Numbered from the stretch's first letter, positions 1 through 6,614 are shown. The stretch: DNA of 14,865 nucleotides from CAZFLM01 sp964519955 (GCA_964519955.1 CAZFLM010000116.1:1-14865), one strand, 5' to 3'. Made by a program: numbers and translations. The notes: generated by a model from the sequence alone, not told the origin.

Positions 1-10
1 GGGTTGTGCT

Positions 11-32
11 GGGCGGGCAGGGACGCCCGCCC
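11..32. repeat. GC-rich perfect hairpin at left edge
   Basis: GGGCGGGC (11-18) and GCCCGCCC (25-32) are perfect 8-bp inverted arms around the loop AGGGAC. The hairpin lies about 70 bp upstream of the first phage-like gene. No T-tract follows on either strand, so it is not a classical intrinsic terminator. It could be a dispersed palindrome or the tail of an upstream transcript. The rest of positions 1-104 shows no convincing promoter or complete gene. Confidence 0.45.
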
Positions 33-104
33 CACCACGGCGTTGGTGCCTGGCCTGGGCGACGGAAGCGGTCCAGGGCGGCGGCGTAGGTGAGGGAGGT
101 GGCG

Positions 105-647
105 ATGAGGGTCGATGTTGGGGCGCTGCGCAGCGAGTTGGCGGACGATCCCGGCGGCGTGGGATATGGGCCGATGGTGGCGGGCGGGGCGACGGATGCG
201 CTGGCGGCGGCGCTGAACGAGGTGCGAGTTGGCACATTGGTGTCGCGCGGGACGGTGTCGGCGCGGCAGTTGGCCTACGAGATGTTCCAGGAAGCGCTGG
301 AGATGAAGCTGGCGGGCAACGCGGCGGCGCTGGCGGCGGTGGGCGCGCCCGATGCGGTCGCGGTCGCGCTCACCACGGTGGATCGAGATGTGTTCGCCGC
401 GCTGTTCGCGTGCTTCGCCGAGGTGGACGCGATCCCGGTGGAGAGCCCGCAGTTCGTCGCGTATCTGGCGATGCTCCAGGCGAAGGGCATTCTGCGCGAC
501 CGGACGCTCGCGGATGGGACGGCGCTGACGGTGGCGCAGCAGGTCGGTCTGCTGACGCAGCGCGCCGGCAGCCGGGCCGAGGCGCTGTTCGGGCCGGGCG
601 CCGTGGTGACGGGCGAGGACGTGGCGGGCGCACTGAGGGAGGCCTAG
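105..647 (+). CDS. Phage tail-region-like hypothetical protein
   Basis: The product is 180 aa from the ATG at 105. I chose this start over the in-frame GTG at 90 because AGGGAGGT at 93-100 sits 4 nt before it. The N-terminus reads L-R-S-E-L-A-D-D-P followed by G-Y-G-P-M within the first 25 residues. It resembles the L-x2-E-L-x2-DP-x3-GY opening of short proteins often encoded beside phage tail or head-tail genes. The C-terminal SRAEALFG...VTGEDV...AL segment also fits those proteins. No catalytic motif, signal peptide or membrane segment is visible, and it is Ala-rich and probably helical. It is the first of four co-directional genes, with the next ATG 1 nt after its stop. Function is unknown, and the phage link is by resemblance and context only. 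Confidence 0.6.
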   Translation: MRVDVGALRSELADDPGGVGYGPMVAGGATDALAAALNEVRVGTLVSRGTVSARQLAYEMFQEALEMKLAGNAAALAAVGAPDAVAVALTTVDRDVFAALFACFAEVDAIPVESPQFVAYLAMLQAKGILRDRTLADGTALTVAQQVGLLTQRAGSRAEALFGPGAVVTGEDVAGALREA

Positions 648-648
648 C

Positions 649-1137
649 ATGGCGACGCAGTCTATCGCGTATGGAACGCCGCGCGTGTTCAAGGCGAGCG
701 GCGGCGACGTGGTGTTCACGCCGACCGGCGTGGCTGACAGCGCGGGGCGGATCTCCGCGCAGCTTGACCTGGGCGCGTCCGGCAGGGCGTCGTTGTACAA
801 GTGGATCGTGAGGACGAAGTCGGCGGCGACGATGACGGCCGGCAAGGTGATCGAGGTGCGCCTGGTTACCTCCGACGGGACGCGCGTGGACGGCAACTTC
901 GGCGCGAGCGACGCGGCCGTGAGCGATGGCGGCTCCCGGGTCAACGCGGCGATGGTGGGCCAGGCCATCGGTGATCGCGCGACCAGTGGCGGCGACGTGG
1001 TGGTGGCATCGGGGATGGTGACGATCGTGGACCGCTACGTTCAGGTGCTGTGGTGGAACGCGCTGGGCGTGGCGCTCTCGGGCACGGCGACGGACCACGA
1101 GTTCGTGCTGATCCCGATCGTCGCGATGGTGGCCTGA
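649..1137 (+). CDS. Putative phage structural protein
   Basis: The product is 162 aa. The start ATG at 649 has GAGGGAGG at 634-641, 6 nt upstream and inside the end of the previous gene, so the two are probably co-translated. The sequence is rich in short beta strands with Gly, Val, Thr and Ser. It contains a Y-K-W-I-V-R-T-K segment, then VRLVTSDGTRVDGN, and ends with RYVQVLWWNALGVALS and TATDHEFVLIPI. This layout resembles beta-rich virion or tail-associated proteins encoded beside LamG-domain tail proteins in environmental prophages. There is no signal peptide or transmembrane helix. Its stop is 1 nt before the next ATG. The exact structural role cannot be assigned. Confidence 0.55.
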   Translation: MATQSIAYGTPRVFKASGGDVVFTPTGVADSAGRISAQLDLGASGRASLYKWIVRTKSAATMTAGKVIEVRLVTSDGTRVDGNFGASDAAVSDGGSRVNAAMVGQAIGDRATSGGDVVVASGMVTIVDRYVQVLWWNALGVALSGTATDHEFVLIPIVAMVA

Positions 1138-1138
1138 G

Positions 1139-2053
1139 ATGACGCCCGAGGTGCTGCAGGCCGCGCCGACTGTGCGGTGGGCCCGCGGGCTCGTTCCGTG
1201 GTGGCAGGCGGACGTCGACTGGTGCCATCCCCTCTCGCGGTCGCTGGTGGACTTCTGGCCCGGCGTCCAGCTCACGAGCGCGGCTCGCAGGTGCTCGGTG
1301 CTGACGAACGCGGGAGGCGCTGCGTGCGCGAGCCGGTCAGGACCTGTGTGGCAGCAGAATGCGCAGGCACTCGTGCACTACGGCGACACGACGCTCGAAG
1401 CGTTCGAACGGACGGACGCGTTCAGCGTGTCGTTCCAGGTGGGGTGGTCGGCGCTTGGGGCGAACGACGCAGTGCTGAACCGGTCCGCCTCCGACACCGC
1501 GCGACGCGGGTGGTGCGTCTACAAGAGCGCGGCCGACGCACTGTGCCTGCTGCTGGCCTCCGACATGGGCGCGGGGAACTGCGCCCTGGCGACGTTCGAC
1601 CTCTCGCCGACAGTGGGCGTGCTGTACCGGGTGCTGCTGACGTACGACGGCACGAGCTCGGTCACAGGCGCATGCTGCTACGTGGACGGGCGCGTGCTGC
1701 CGAGGACGGTAGCGGCCGACGCGCTGACAGCCACGATCGCGCCGGTGTCCACCTACCTGCGAGTGGGCTACCGCGACACGGACGTCTGGGGGCACAACGG
1801 CTGGGTGCGCGATGTGGCGATCTGGCGGCGCGCCCTGTCGGTGGACGAAGCGCTGGCCTATCTGGCGGATCCCGGGCAGTTGCTCCTCCGCGATCCCGGG
1901 CTGACGTGGCCGGCATGGGCTCCGATCGGGACGGACCTCTATCCGATCTCGATGTCGGTGGGCGGCGACTCCGTGACGACAGCGGTGTCGGGCGATGGGC
2001 TGACGATGTCTGCCTGGGGTGACGGCGTGCTGGTTGGCACGGGAGTGGGGTGA
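1139..2053 (+). CDS. LamG / concanavalin A-like fold tail-associated protein
   Basis: The product is 304 aa. Residues about 92-245 form a LamG-like beta-sandwich: DAFSVSFQV starts the first strands, RVLLTYDG and CYVDGR are central strands, and VRDVAIWRRALSVDEALAYL (223-242) is the characteristic closing signature. Such domains bind carbohydrates or other surface ligands, and in phage tails they typically sit on receptor-binding or tail-tip proteins. The N-terminal ~90 residues are Trp-rich and unassigned. The C-terminal ~45 residues are Gly/Ser/Val-rich (SVGGDSVTTAVSGDG). There is no signal peptide, consistent with a virion protein rather than an exported adhesin. The start follows the previous stop by 1 nt. 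Host-receptor recognition is an inference from the fold and neighbours. Confidence 0.72.
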   Translation: MTPEVLQAAPTVRWARGLVPWWQADVDWCHPLSRSLVDFWPGVQLTSAARRCSVLTNAGGAACASRSGPVWQQNAQALVHYGDTTLEAFERTDAFSVSFQVGWSALGANDAVLNRSASDTARRGWCVYKSAADALCLLLASDMGAGNCALATFDLSPTVGVLYRVLLTYDGTSSVTGACCYVDGRVLPRTVAADALTATIAPVSTYLRVGYRDTDVWGHNGWVRDVAIWRRALSVDEALAYLADPGQLLLRDPGLTWPAWAPIGTDLYPISMSVGGDSVTTAVSGDGLTMSAWGDGVLVGTGVG

Positions 2054-2057
2054 CACG

Positions 2058-2384
2058 ATGGCGGATGGAGTGGTTCGGCTGCGGAAGGGCGAGCGGGCGC
2101 CGCTATACGGCGCCGTATCGGCAGCCAGTGGGGCGACGGTGACGATCGCGAGCGCCTCGTACACGCTGTACGGGTCGGACGGCAGCGTGAAGGCGACAGG
2201 GAGCGCGAGTGGCTACGACTCCGGCGCGCTCTCGACGGCCCGCGCCTGGGTGACGCTGGACACGTCGTCGTTGAGCGCGGGCACGTACACGCTGGTCTTC
2301 TCGATCACGCTGACGGGCTCGGACAGCATCACGAGGCTGCGGGAGCCGTCGGCGTTGGTGGTGGTCTGTGGGAGTAGCGAGTAG
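2058..2384 (+). CDS. Small Ig-like beta-sandwich protein, phage tail context
   Basis: The product is 108 aa from the ATG at 2058, 4 nt after the preceding stop. An upstream in-frame GTG at 2019 would lie inside the previous gene. The pattern is a compact beta-sandwich: RKGERAPLYGAV, TIASASYTLYGSDGS, WVTLDTSSLSAGTYTLVFSITLTGSDS, then a final strand PSALVVV. This fits small Ig-like domains in phage baseplate or tail-fibre regions. The last residues, GSSE plus the stop codon TAG, are encoded by the first heptamers of the downstream repeat array. The native C-terminus may therefore have been replaced or extended by repeat DNA. It is the last gene of the + strand cluster. No function beyond structural can be supported. 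Confidence 0.58.
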   Translation: MADGVVRLRKGERAPLYGAVSAASGATVTIASASYTLYGSDGSVKATGSASGYDSGALSTARAWVTLDTSSLSAGTYTLVFSITLTGSDSITRLREPSALVVVCGSSE

Positions 2385-2557
2385 CGGGAAGCGAGTAGCG
2401 AGTAGGACGGCGGGTGGTGCGGGGCGGAAGGTAGAAGCCAGAAGCAGGAAGCAAGAAGCCAGAAGGGCCCGGCGGGGGGCCTTCTGGCTTCTGACTTCTG
2501 ACTACTCGCTACTTGCTACTTGCTTCTGACTACTGGCTTCTTGCTACTCGCTACTTC
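2372..2557. repeat. Degenerate heptamer (7-bp) tandem array, three blocks
   Basis: Three blocks of 7-bp units can be read. Positions 2372-2406 hold five units of type GAGTAGC. Positions 2427-2468 hold six units of type GAAGCNN. Positions 2481-2557 hold eleven units of the opposite sense, type CTTCTGA or CTACTTG. The first and last blocks overlap the ends of the flanking genes. The first carries the TAG stop (2382-2384) of the + strand gene, and the last unit CTACTTC contains the stop (2551-2553) of the - strand dehydrogenase. The period is strict although unit sequence varies. It resembles in style the short tandemly repeated heptanucleotides described in cyanobacteria, but homology to those is not claimed. 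Confidence 0.85.
2455..2491. terminator. Convergent hairpin formed by opposite-sense heptamers
   Basis: GAAGCCAGAAGG (2455-2466) pairs perfectly over 12 bp with CCTTCTGGCTTC (2480-2491), around a 13-nt GC-rich loop. Neighbouring heptamers extend the stem imperfectly on both sides. It lies between convergent genes ending at 2384 (+) and 2551 (-), so a bidirectional terminator role is likely. There is no clear T-tract, so efficiency is uncertain. Confidence 0.55.
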
Positions 2558-3696
2558 CCCGTGTAGTGTGTGTCCGTCACTCGCTGCTCGCGGAGGTTCT
2601 TCTTGTCGGCGGAGGAGCGCTTCAGCTTGGCGAGCTGGCGGTCGTAGGCGGCGCGGTCGACGGGGAGGTCGACGGGCTTGCCGGTCTTGCTGGAGAGGAT
2701 GATCGCGTTGATCAGCTCGACGGCCAGCAGGCCCTCGTCGCCGGGCGCCATCAGCGGCTCGCCGCTGAGGATGTTGCGGCAGAAGTTGCCGGTGATGTCG
2801 ATATGGCGGCCTCCGTCGGCGACGAAGTCGACCGGCACCTCCTCGGCCTTCGGCGAACTCCACATCTCGGTCGCGTTCGTGCAGTGGTCGCGAACTGCCT
2901 GTTCCAGCTTGAAGAGGCGGGGCTGGCCGTTCTCGACGATGATCTTGCCCTTGTCGCCGCAGATCTGGAACTGCTCGTAGCCGGGCGCCTCGGTGGTGCT
3001 CGCGTAGAGGTAGCCGTGCGCGCCGTTGGCGTACTCCATCGTAGCGAACGCCTCGTCCTCGACTTCGATCTCGTGGATGCGGGTGCGGGTGCCGCCGGTG
3101 AGGCGCACGGGCAGGCCGGCGAGCCAGGCGAACAGGTCGAGGAAGTGCGGCGCCTGGTTGATGAGCACGCCGCCCCCCTCGCCGACCCACGTGGCGCGCC
3201 ATCCGCCCGAGTCGTAGTAGGCCTGCGAGCGGTACCAGCCGATGGTCATCGAGGTGCGGTAGATATCGCCGAGGAGGCCGTCGGCGATGATCTGCTTCAC
3301 CGCCTTCCACTGGCCCATCGAGCGCATCTGGTACATCACCCCGAAGGTGCACCCGCTCTCCTTCGCGGCGGCGATCATCGCGTCGGCCGCGGAGACGGTG
3401 ACCGCGATAGGCTTCTCCGAGAGCACGTGGATCCTCTTGGCGAAGGCCTTGACGGCGATGGTCGGGTGGAAGTAGTGCGGCGTCGCGATGATGACGGCGT
3501 CGACCAGACCGCTGTCGAGCAGCTTCTCGGCCTTGGTGAAGCTTTTCACCCCGAACTTGGCTCCGGCGTCCTTAGCCACCTCCGGCACGATGTCGCAGAC
3601 CGCGGTCAGCTCGGCCTCATCCACCTTCGGCATCCACGAGCAGTGCCCCGAGCCCATCCCGCCCACGCCGATCACGCCGATACGCACCTTGGTCAT
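2551..3696 (-). CDS. Gfo/Idh/MocA family NAD(P)-dependent oxidoreductase
   Basis: The product is 381 aa, a usual length for the family. The N-terminal Rossmann fold shows GVGGMG at 10-15 and an acidic residue ending the second strand (CDI, D36). EKP at 94-96 is the conserved family motif that includes the active-site Lys. The C-terminal alpha/beta domain has GGGVLINQAPHFLDL at 174-188, where H184 and D187 match the G-G-G-x-L-x-x-x-x-x-H-x-x-D signature. Members oxidise or epimerise sugars, inositols and related polyols in the cytoplasm, but the substrate cannot be read from sequence. There is no Tat signal. The ATG at 3696 has a GGAGG about 13 nt upstream, a rather long spacing. It follows the aminopeptidase gene by 66 nt and may be the last gene of that operon. 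Its stop lies inside the heptamer array. Confidence 0.93.
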   Translation of the reverse strand: MTKVRIGVIGVGGMGSGHCSWMPKVDEAELTAVCDIVPEVAKDAGAKFGVKSFTKAEKLLDSGLVDAVIIATPHYFHPTIAVKAFAKRIHVLSEKPIAVTVSAADAMIAAAKESGCTFGVMYQMRSMGQWKAVKQIIADGLLGDIYRTSMTIGWYRSQAYYDSGGWRATWVGEGGGVLINQAPHFLDLFAWLAGLPVRLTGGTRTRIHEIEVEDEAFATMEYANGAHGYLYASTTEAPGYEQFQICGDKGKIIVENGQPRLFKLEQAVRDHCTNATEMWSSPKAEEVPVDFVADGGRHIDITGNFCRNILSGEPLMAPGDEGLLAVELINAIILSSKTGKPVDLPVDRAAYDRQLAKLKRSSADKKNLREQRVTDTHYTGK

Positions 3697-3720
3697 GGTT
3701 GGTCGCTATCCTCCCTCGTT

Positions 3721-3739
3721 GGGCCGCGATGGGCGGCCC
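3721..3739. other. Intercistronic GC hairpin
   Basis: GGGCCGC (3721-3727) and GCGGCCC (3733-3739) are perfect 7-bp arms around GATGG. It lies in the 66-nt gap between the aminopeptidase gene and the Gfo/Idh/MocA gene. No U-tract follows in the direction of transcription. An mRNA processing or stability element, or partial attenuation, is more plausible than full termination. Confidence 0.45.
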
Positions 3740-3762
3740 CGATGTGCTGGCTGTCGATTCCG

Positions 3763-5154
3763 CTACTGCGCTCTGCCTCGCGGCTTGGGGCGCCAGCCAC
3801 GCATCATTGCCTCTATGTCGCTCGCCGTGCTCGGCAGGGCGGCAGACAGCTTCTCCACGCCGCGCGCCGTCACCAGGTAGTCATCCTCGATGCGGATGCC
3901 GATTCCCTCCCTCGGAATGTAGATGCCCGGCTCGATGGTGAAGACGGTACCCACATCCAGCCGCGCGGGCCACGCGCCGACGTCGTGAACGTCCATGCCG
4001 ATGTAGTGGCCGACGCTGTGCGGCAGGAACTCGTCCATCGTGTGGCGCGAGCCGTCCGAGCCGACCGCGCGGAGGGGGCTCTTGCCCAGCGTCTCTCTCG
4101 CCACCTCGTCGAGGTCGTCGATGGTCGACTTGCCCGGGACGACGGCCTTCTCGCAGGCTCTCTGCACGTCGAGCACCAACTGGTACAGCTCGCGCTGGCG
4201 CGCGGTGAATCTGCCGCCGCACGGGAAGGTGCGCGTGATGTCGGCGCTGTAGTAGTTCCACTCCGCCCCGATGTCGCAGACGACGAGGTCGCCCGACTGC
4301 ATGCGCCTCGGTCCGGAGAAGTGGTGCAGGATGCAGGAGTTGGGGCCGCTGCCGACCACACTGAGGAAGCCCTCGCAGATGGCGTCGCGAGAGCGGAATG
4401 CGCGGATGATGGCGCCCTCGACTGAGATCTCGGACACGCCCTTGCGGATGGCCGTCGCGGCAGCGTACTCGCCGTCGGCGGTCACGTCTGCGGCCTTGCG
4501 CAAGTTGTCGATCTCGCCCGGGCTCTTGATGCGCCGCAGCGGGTCGATGAGCCTACGCACGCGCGCCTCGATCGTCACGTCTGGCCGGATGCCGCGCAGC
4601 TTCTCCTCGATGGTGCCGGCCGGGTCATGCTTGGCCCGTTCGCCAACGGGGCCCTGCACGTAGACGGCGGAGGCCTTCAGGATCGAGGGTTTGAGGGCGT
4701 GCCACAGGAATGCGGCGTTCTGGACGGACTCGATGCCGCCGAGGAAGGGCGCCGGCGAGTTGGGGCTCGTGGTGTCATCCTCCCACTTCGTCTCGCGGGC
4801 ATTCGGCGAGGGGAGGAACAGAATCTCGCGCTTGCCGGATGGGTCGCCGGGGGGAAGGAGCGCCAGCCACGCTCCCGGGGCTTCGACGCCGGTCAGGTAC
4901 ATCAGGTCGTTCTGGGTGCGGAACCGGGCGCGCTCGGGATCGAGGCCGTAGACTTCGCCGCTGATGAGGACCATCGCGCTGCCCGCGGCCGTTCGGACCG
5001 CAGCCCGCCGCGCAGCGAACTCGACCGGCGTCTGTCCGAAGAGCCGAACGGGCGCGGCCGCCTTGCGCTCCTGGGAGGTCGCGTGGCTCGTGCACGCCGC
5101 CGCGAGTGCCAGGACTGCCAGAGCGATCAGGATCCGACGGGGCGACGGGCGCAT
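3763..5154 (-). CDS. Xaa-Pro aminopeptidase (M24B, PepP-like), predicted lipoprotein
   Basis: The product is 463 aa. Residues 1-21 form a signal sequence with RR, a hydrophobic core and LALAAAC, so C21 may be lipidated and the enzyme exported. The A at position -3 makes the lipobox non-optimal. An aminopeptidase P N-terminal domain covers about 38-170. The M24 pita-bread domain (about 210-440) has all five dimetal ligands: D294 (VVCDIG), D305 (SADITRTF), H383 (SVGHYIGMDVHD), E408 (FTIEPG) and E423 (RIEDD). The family removes N-terminal residues that precede proline. The start is fixed by AGGAGGT at 5160-5166, 5 nt before the ATG. That ribosome-binding site overlaps the stop and last two codons of the upstream gene. 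Most PepP proteins are cytosolic, so the export signal is notable. Confidence 0.92.
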   Translation of the reverse strand: MRPSPRRILIALAVLALAAACTSHATSQERKAAAPVRLFGQTPVEFAARRAAVRTAAGSAMVLISGEVYGLDPERARFRTQNDLMYLTGVEAPGAWLALLPPGDPSGKREILFLPSPNARETKWEDDTTSPNSPAPFLGGIESVQNAAFLWHALKPSILKASAVYVQGPVGERAKHDPAGTIEEKLRGIRPDVTIEARVRRLIDPLRRIKSPGEIDNLRKAADVTADGEYAAATAIRKGVSEISVEGAIIRAFRSRDAICEGFLSVVGSGPNSCILHHFSGPRRMQSGDLVVCDIGAEWNYYSADITRTFPCGGRFTARQRELYQLVLDVQRACEKAVVPGKSTIDDLDEVARETLGKSPLRAVGSDGSRHTMDEFLPHSVGHYIGMDVHDVGAWPARLDVGTVFTIEPGIYIPREGIGIRIEDDYLVTARGVEKLSAALPSTASDIEAMMRGWRPKPRGRAQ

Positions 5155-5157
5155 GGT

Positions 5158-6486
5158 CTACCTCCTGCGGCGCTTGCTGCTATGAGTGGCGGCGCGGCGT
5201 GTGGATCGCCGGTGGGTGGAGGTCCGCTTCACGTGGCTGGTGGTGCGGTGCCGCTTGCCGCGGCGGACGTGGGAGCGTTCGGGCTCGGCGATCTTCTTGG
5301 CCCACGATGGCGGCTTGAGCGGCGGGCCGGTGACGATACGCTTGGCATCGGCGGCCGTGGCGGACTCGGCGATGGCGAAGAGGCGCGCCTGGAACTGGAG
5401 CATCGCGCCCGAAGTGAGCGCGAGTGGCTTGGCGGGCGCGCTCGCCTCCGTGCCGAGGGTCCGGTACTCCGCGCCCTCTACGGGCGGCATCGGCGCGAGG
5501 GTCCAGTCCTCGCCCACGGGCTCGACCGGCCACAACCCTCCCGTGGTAACGCCGGACCGGTTGATGGCCGCCAACTGGTAGGCACCGCAGCGCTCCTCGA
5601 TGGGTGCGTTGCCGTTGGCGCTGGCTTGCAGCGCGGCGAGCCGGGCTCCGGAGAGGCGCATGTCGCGCAGCGGCGCGAGACGCAGCTCCACCTGCGCGAT
5701 CGATGAGCCTGGTTTGAGGGTGAGCACGATGGTCGCGCGCCAGCGGATGCCGATGCCGCCGACGATTGACAGCGCTGCTGACTTGGCATCGGCGACCGCA
5801 GTCATCTGCTCCGCGCGAAAGACCTCCCACCAGGGCTGCTGGCTGCCCTCGGCGGAGAGCACCTCGGCCAGCGGCAGCGAGACGCCCGTGGTCTGCCACG
5901 CCTTGCCCGTCCACGCCGCGAGCCACATCATGGGCACGCCCGCGTTGCTCTCGGCGATGCGCAGGCGGATGCGGTCGTTCTGGACCCAGGCTCGCGAGCC
6001 GTTGGCCCAGGCGGCCGGCTTCGGCGTCGGTGGCGTCTCGGGGAAGGACGGAATGCGCGCGATCTGCTGGACTGCCGAGATGCGAACGACGGGCGTCGCC
6101 GAGCCATTCACGAGGGCCACGCTGGCGACCAGGGCGCTGTCGGAGCGGGCGGGCTGCAGCTTCCAGCGGAAGGTGGTGCTCTCGCCCGGGGCCAGCTCGG
6201 GCAGCTTGGGCGCGGTGTCGCCCGCCGTGTAGTCGAGCCCGGCCAACGCGAGCAGACGCACGGTCACGGCGTTGGGCTCGACGCGCGCGGAGCCTTCGTT
6301 GCGGACGGTGCCGAGGAACTGGATGCTCTCCTCGCCGACGACGAGCGGGGTTGCCGGCCCGAAGGACGTGATGCGGAGCGACGAGGCCGCGGATGCCGCA
6401 GGCGCGGAGGCGGGGCTCTGGCCGCACACCTGGAGCGGGGCAACGAGGCTGAGCAGAATGGATGCAAGGAGCGCGGATCGGCGCAT
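5158..6486 (-). CDS. Secreted protein with N-terminal Ig-like domain and polycationic C-terminal tail
   Basis: The product is 442 aa from the ATG at 6486, chosen because it begins MRRSALLASILLSLVAPLQV, a clear signal peptide. A longer in-frame extension to 6699 would translate repeat DNA and is rejected. After an Ala/Ser/Pro linker, residues about 36-140 have the strand pattern of a CARDB- or NEW3-like Ig domain (VVGEESIQFLGTVRNEGSA... LAPGESTTFRWKL). The middle (about 150-390) is beta-rich with many Trp residues and is unassigned. Residues 403-442 hold 17 Arg/Lys and 5 His, only one acidic residue, and end RRRR. The tail could bind a polyanion such as nucleic acid or an anionic envelope polymer. 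It is the first gene of an operon with the aminopeptidase, whose ribosome-binding site lies within its last codons. Specific function is unknown. Confidence 0.8.
   Translation of the reverse strand: MRRSALLASILLSLVAPLQVCGQSPASAPAASAASSLRITSFGPATPLVVGEESIQFLGTVRNEGSARVEPNAVTVRLLALAGLDYTAGDTAPKLPELAPGESTTFRWKLQPARSDSALVASVALVNGSATPVVRISAVQQIARIPSFPETPPTPKPAAWANGSRAWVQNDRIRLRIAESNAGVPMMWLAAWTGKAWQTTGVSLPLAEVLSAEGSQQPWWEVFRAEQMTAVADAKSAALSIVGGIGIRWRATIVLTLKPGSSIAQVELRLAPLRDMRLSGARLAALQASANGNAPIEERCGAYQLAAINRSGVTTGGLWPVEPVGEDWTLAPMPPVEGAEYRTLGTEASAPAKPLALTSGAMLQFQARLFAIAESATAADAKRIVTGPPLKPPSWAKKIAEPERSHVRRGKRHRTTSHVKRTSTHRRSTRRAATHSSKRRRR
5160..5166 (-). promoter_or_regulatory. Shine-Dalgarno embedded in upstream gene's Arg-Arg codons
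   Basis: On the - strand AGGAGGT reads as AGG AGG plus the T of the TAG stop of the 442-aa gene. The same bases are the ribosome-binding site for the aminopeptidase ATG at 5154. Stop and start are separated by 3 nt (ACC). This arrangement strongly suggests translational coupling. Confidence 0.8.
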
Positions 6487-6517
6487 GCGTGGGCTCGTGG
6501 AACCTGTGTTGCTCGAT

Positions 6518-6523
6518 AGTATA
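6518..6523 (-). promoter_or_regulatory. Candidate -10 box for the 442-aa gene operon
   Basis: TATACT on the - strand lies 31 nt upstream of the ATG at 6486 and is the only AT-rich hexamer in the leader. No TTGACA-like -35 is visible. The position where a -35 would fall (about 6540-6547) lies inside the GGGTGTC/GGGTGCT heptamer array. Confidence 0.4.
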
Positions 6524-6535
6524 CCGTGTGACGGC

Positions 6536-6598
6536 GGGTGTCGGGTGTCGGGTGCTGGGTGTCGGGTGCTGGGTGTCGGGTGCTGGGTACTGGGTGTC
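6536..6598. repeat. Heptamer array, nine GGGTGYY-type units
   Basis: Nine contiguous 7-bp units fill 6536-6598: GGGTGTC, GGGTGTC, GGGTGCT, GGGTGTC, GGGTGCT, GGGTGTC, GGGTGCT, GGGTACT, GGGTGTC. The period is exact, and units alternate between GGGTGTC and GGGTGCT. It begins 12 bp upstream of the candidate -10 box for the - strand operon. It shares the 7-bp period, but not the unit sequence, with the array at 2372-2557. Confidence 0.9.
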
Positions 6599-6614
6599 GG
6601 CGGTTCGGGGGCCG

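Noticed and set aside
3..89. Possible 3' end of a + strand gene entering from the left edge (open frame ending TAG at 87-89)
   Set aside because: Only 28 codons are visible, it includes the 11-32 hairpin, and its composition gives no support for coding.
2566..4425. 619-codon + strand frame spanning two - strand genes
   Set aside because: It is antisense to the Gfo/Idh/MocA and aminopeptidase genes, both of which have complete family motifs. It has no recognisable domain or ribosome-binding site.
2551..6486. A novel defence or toxin system in the secreted protein, aminopeptidase and dehydrogenase operon
   Set aside because: No nuclease, sensor, toxin or immunity-like small gene is present. 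Two members are ordinary metabolic or peptidase families, and the link to defence would be pure speculation.
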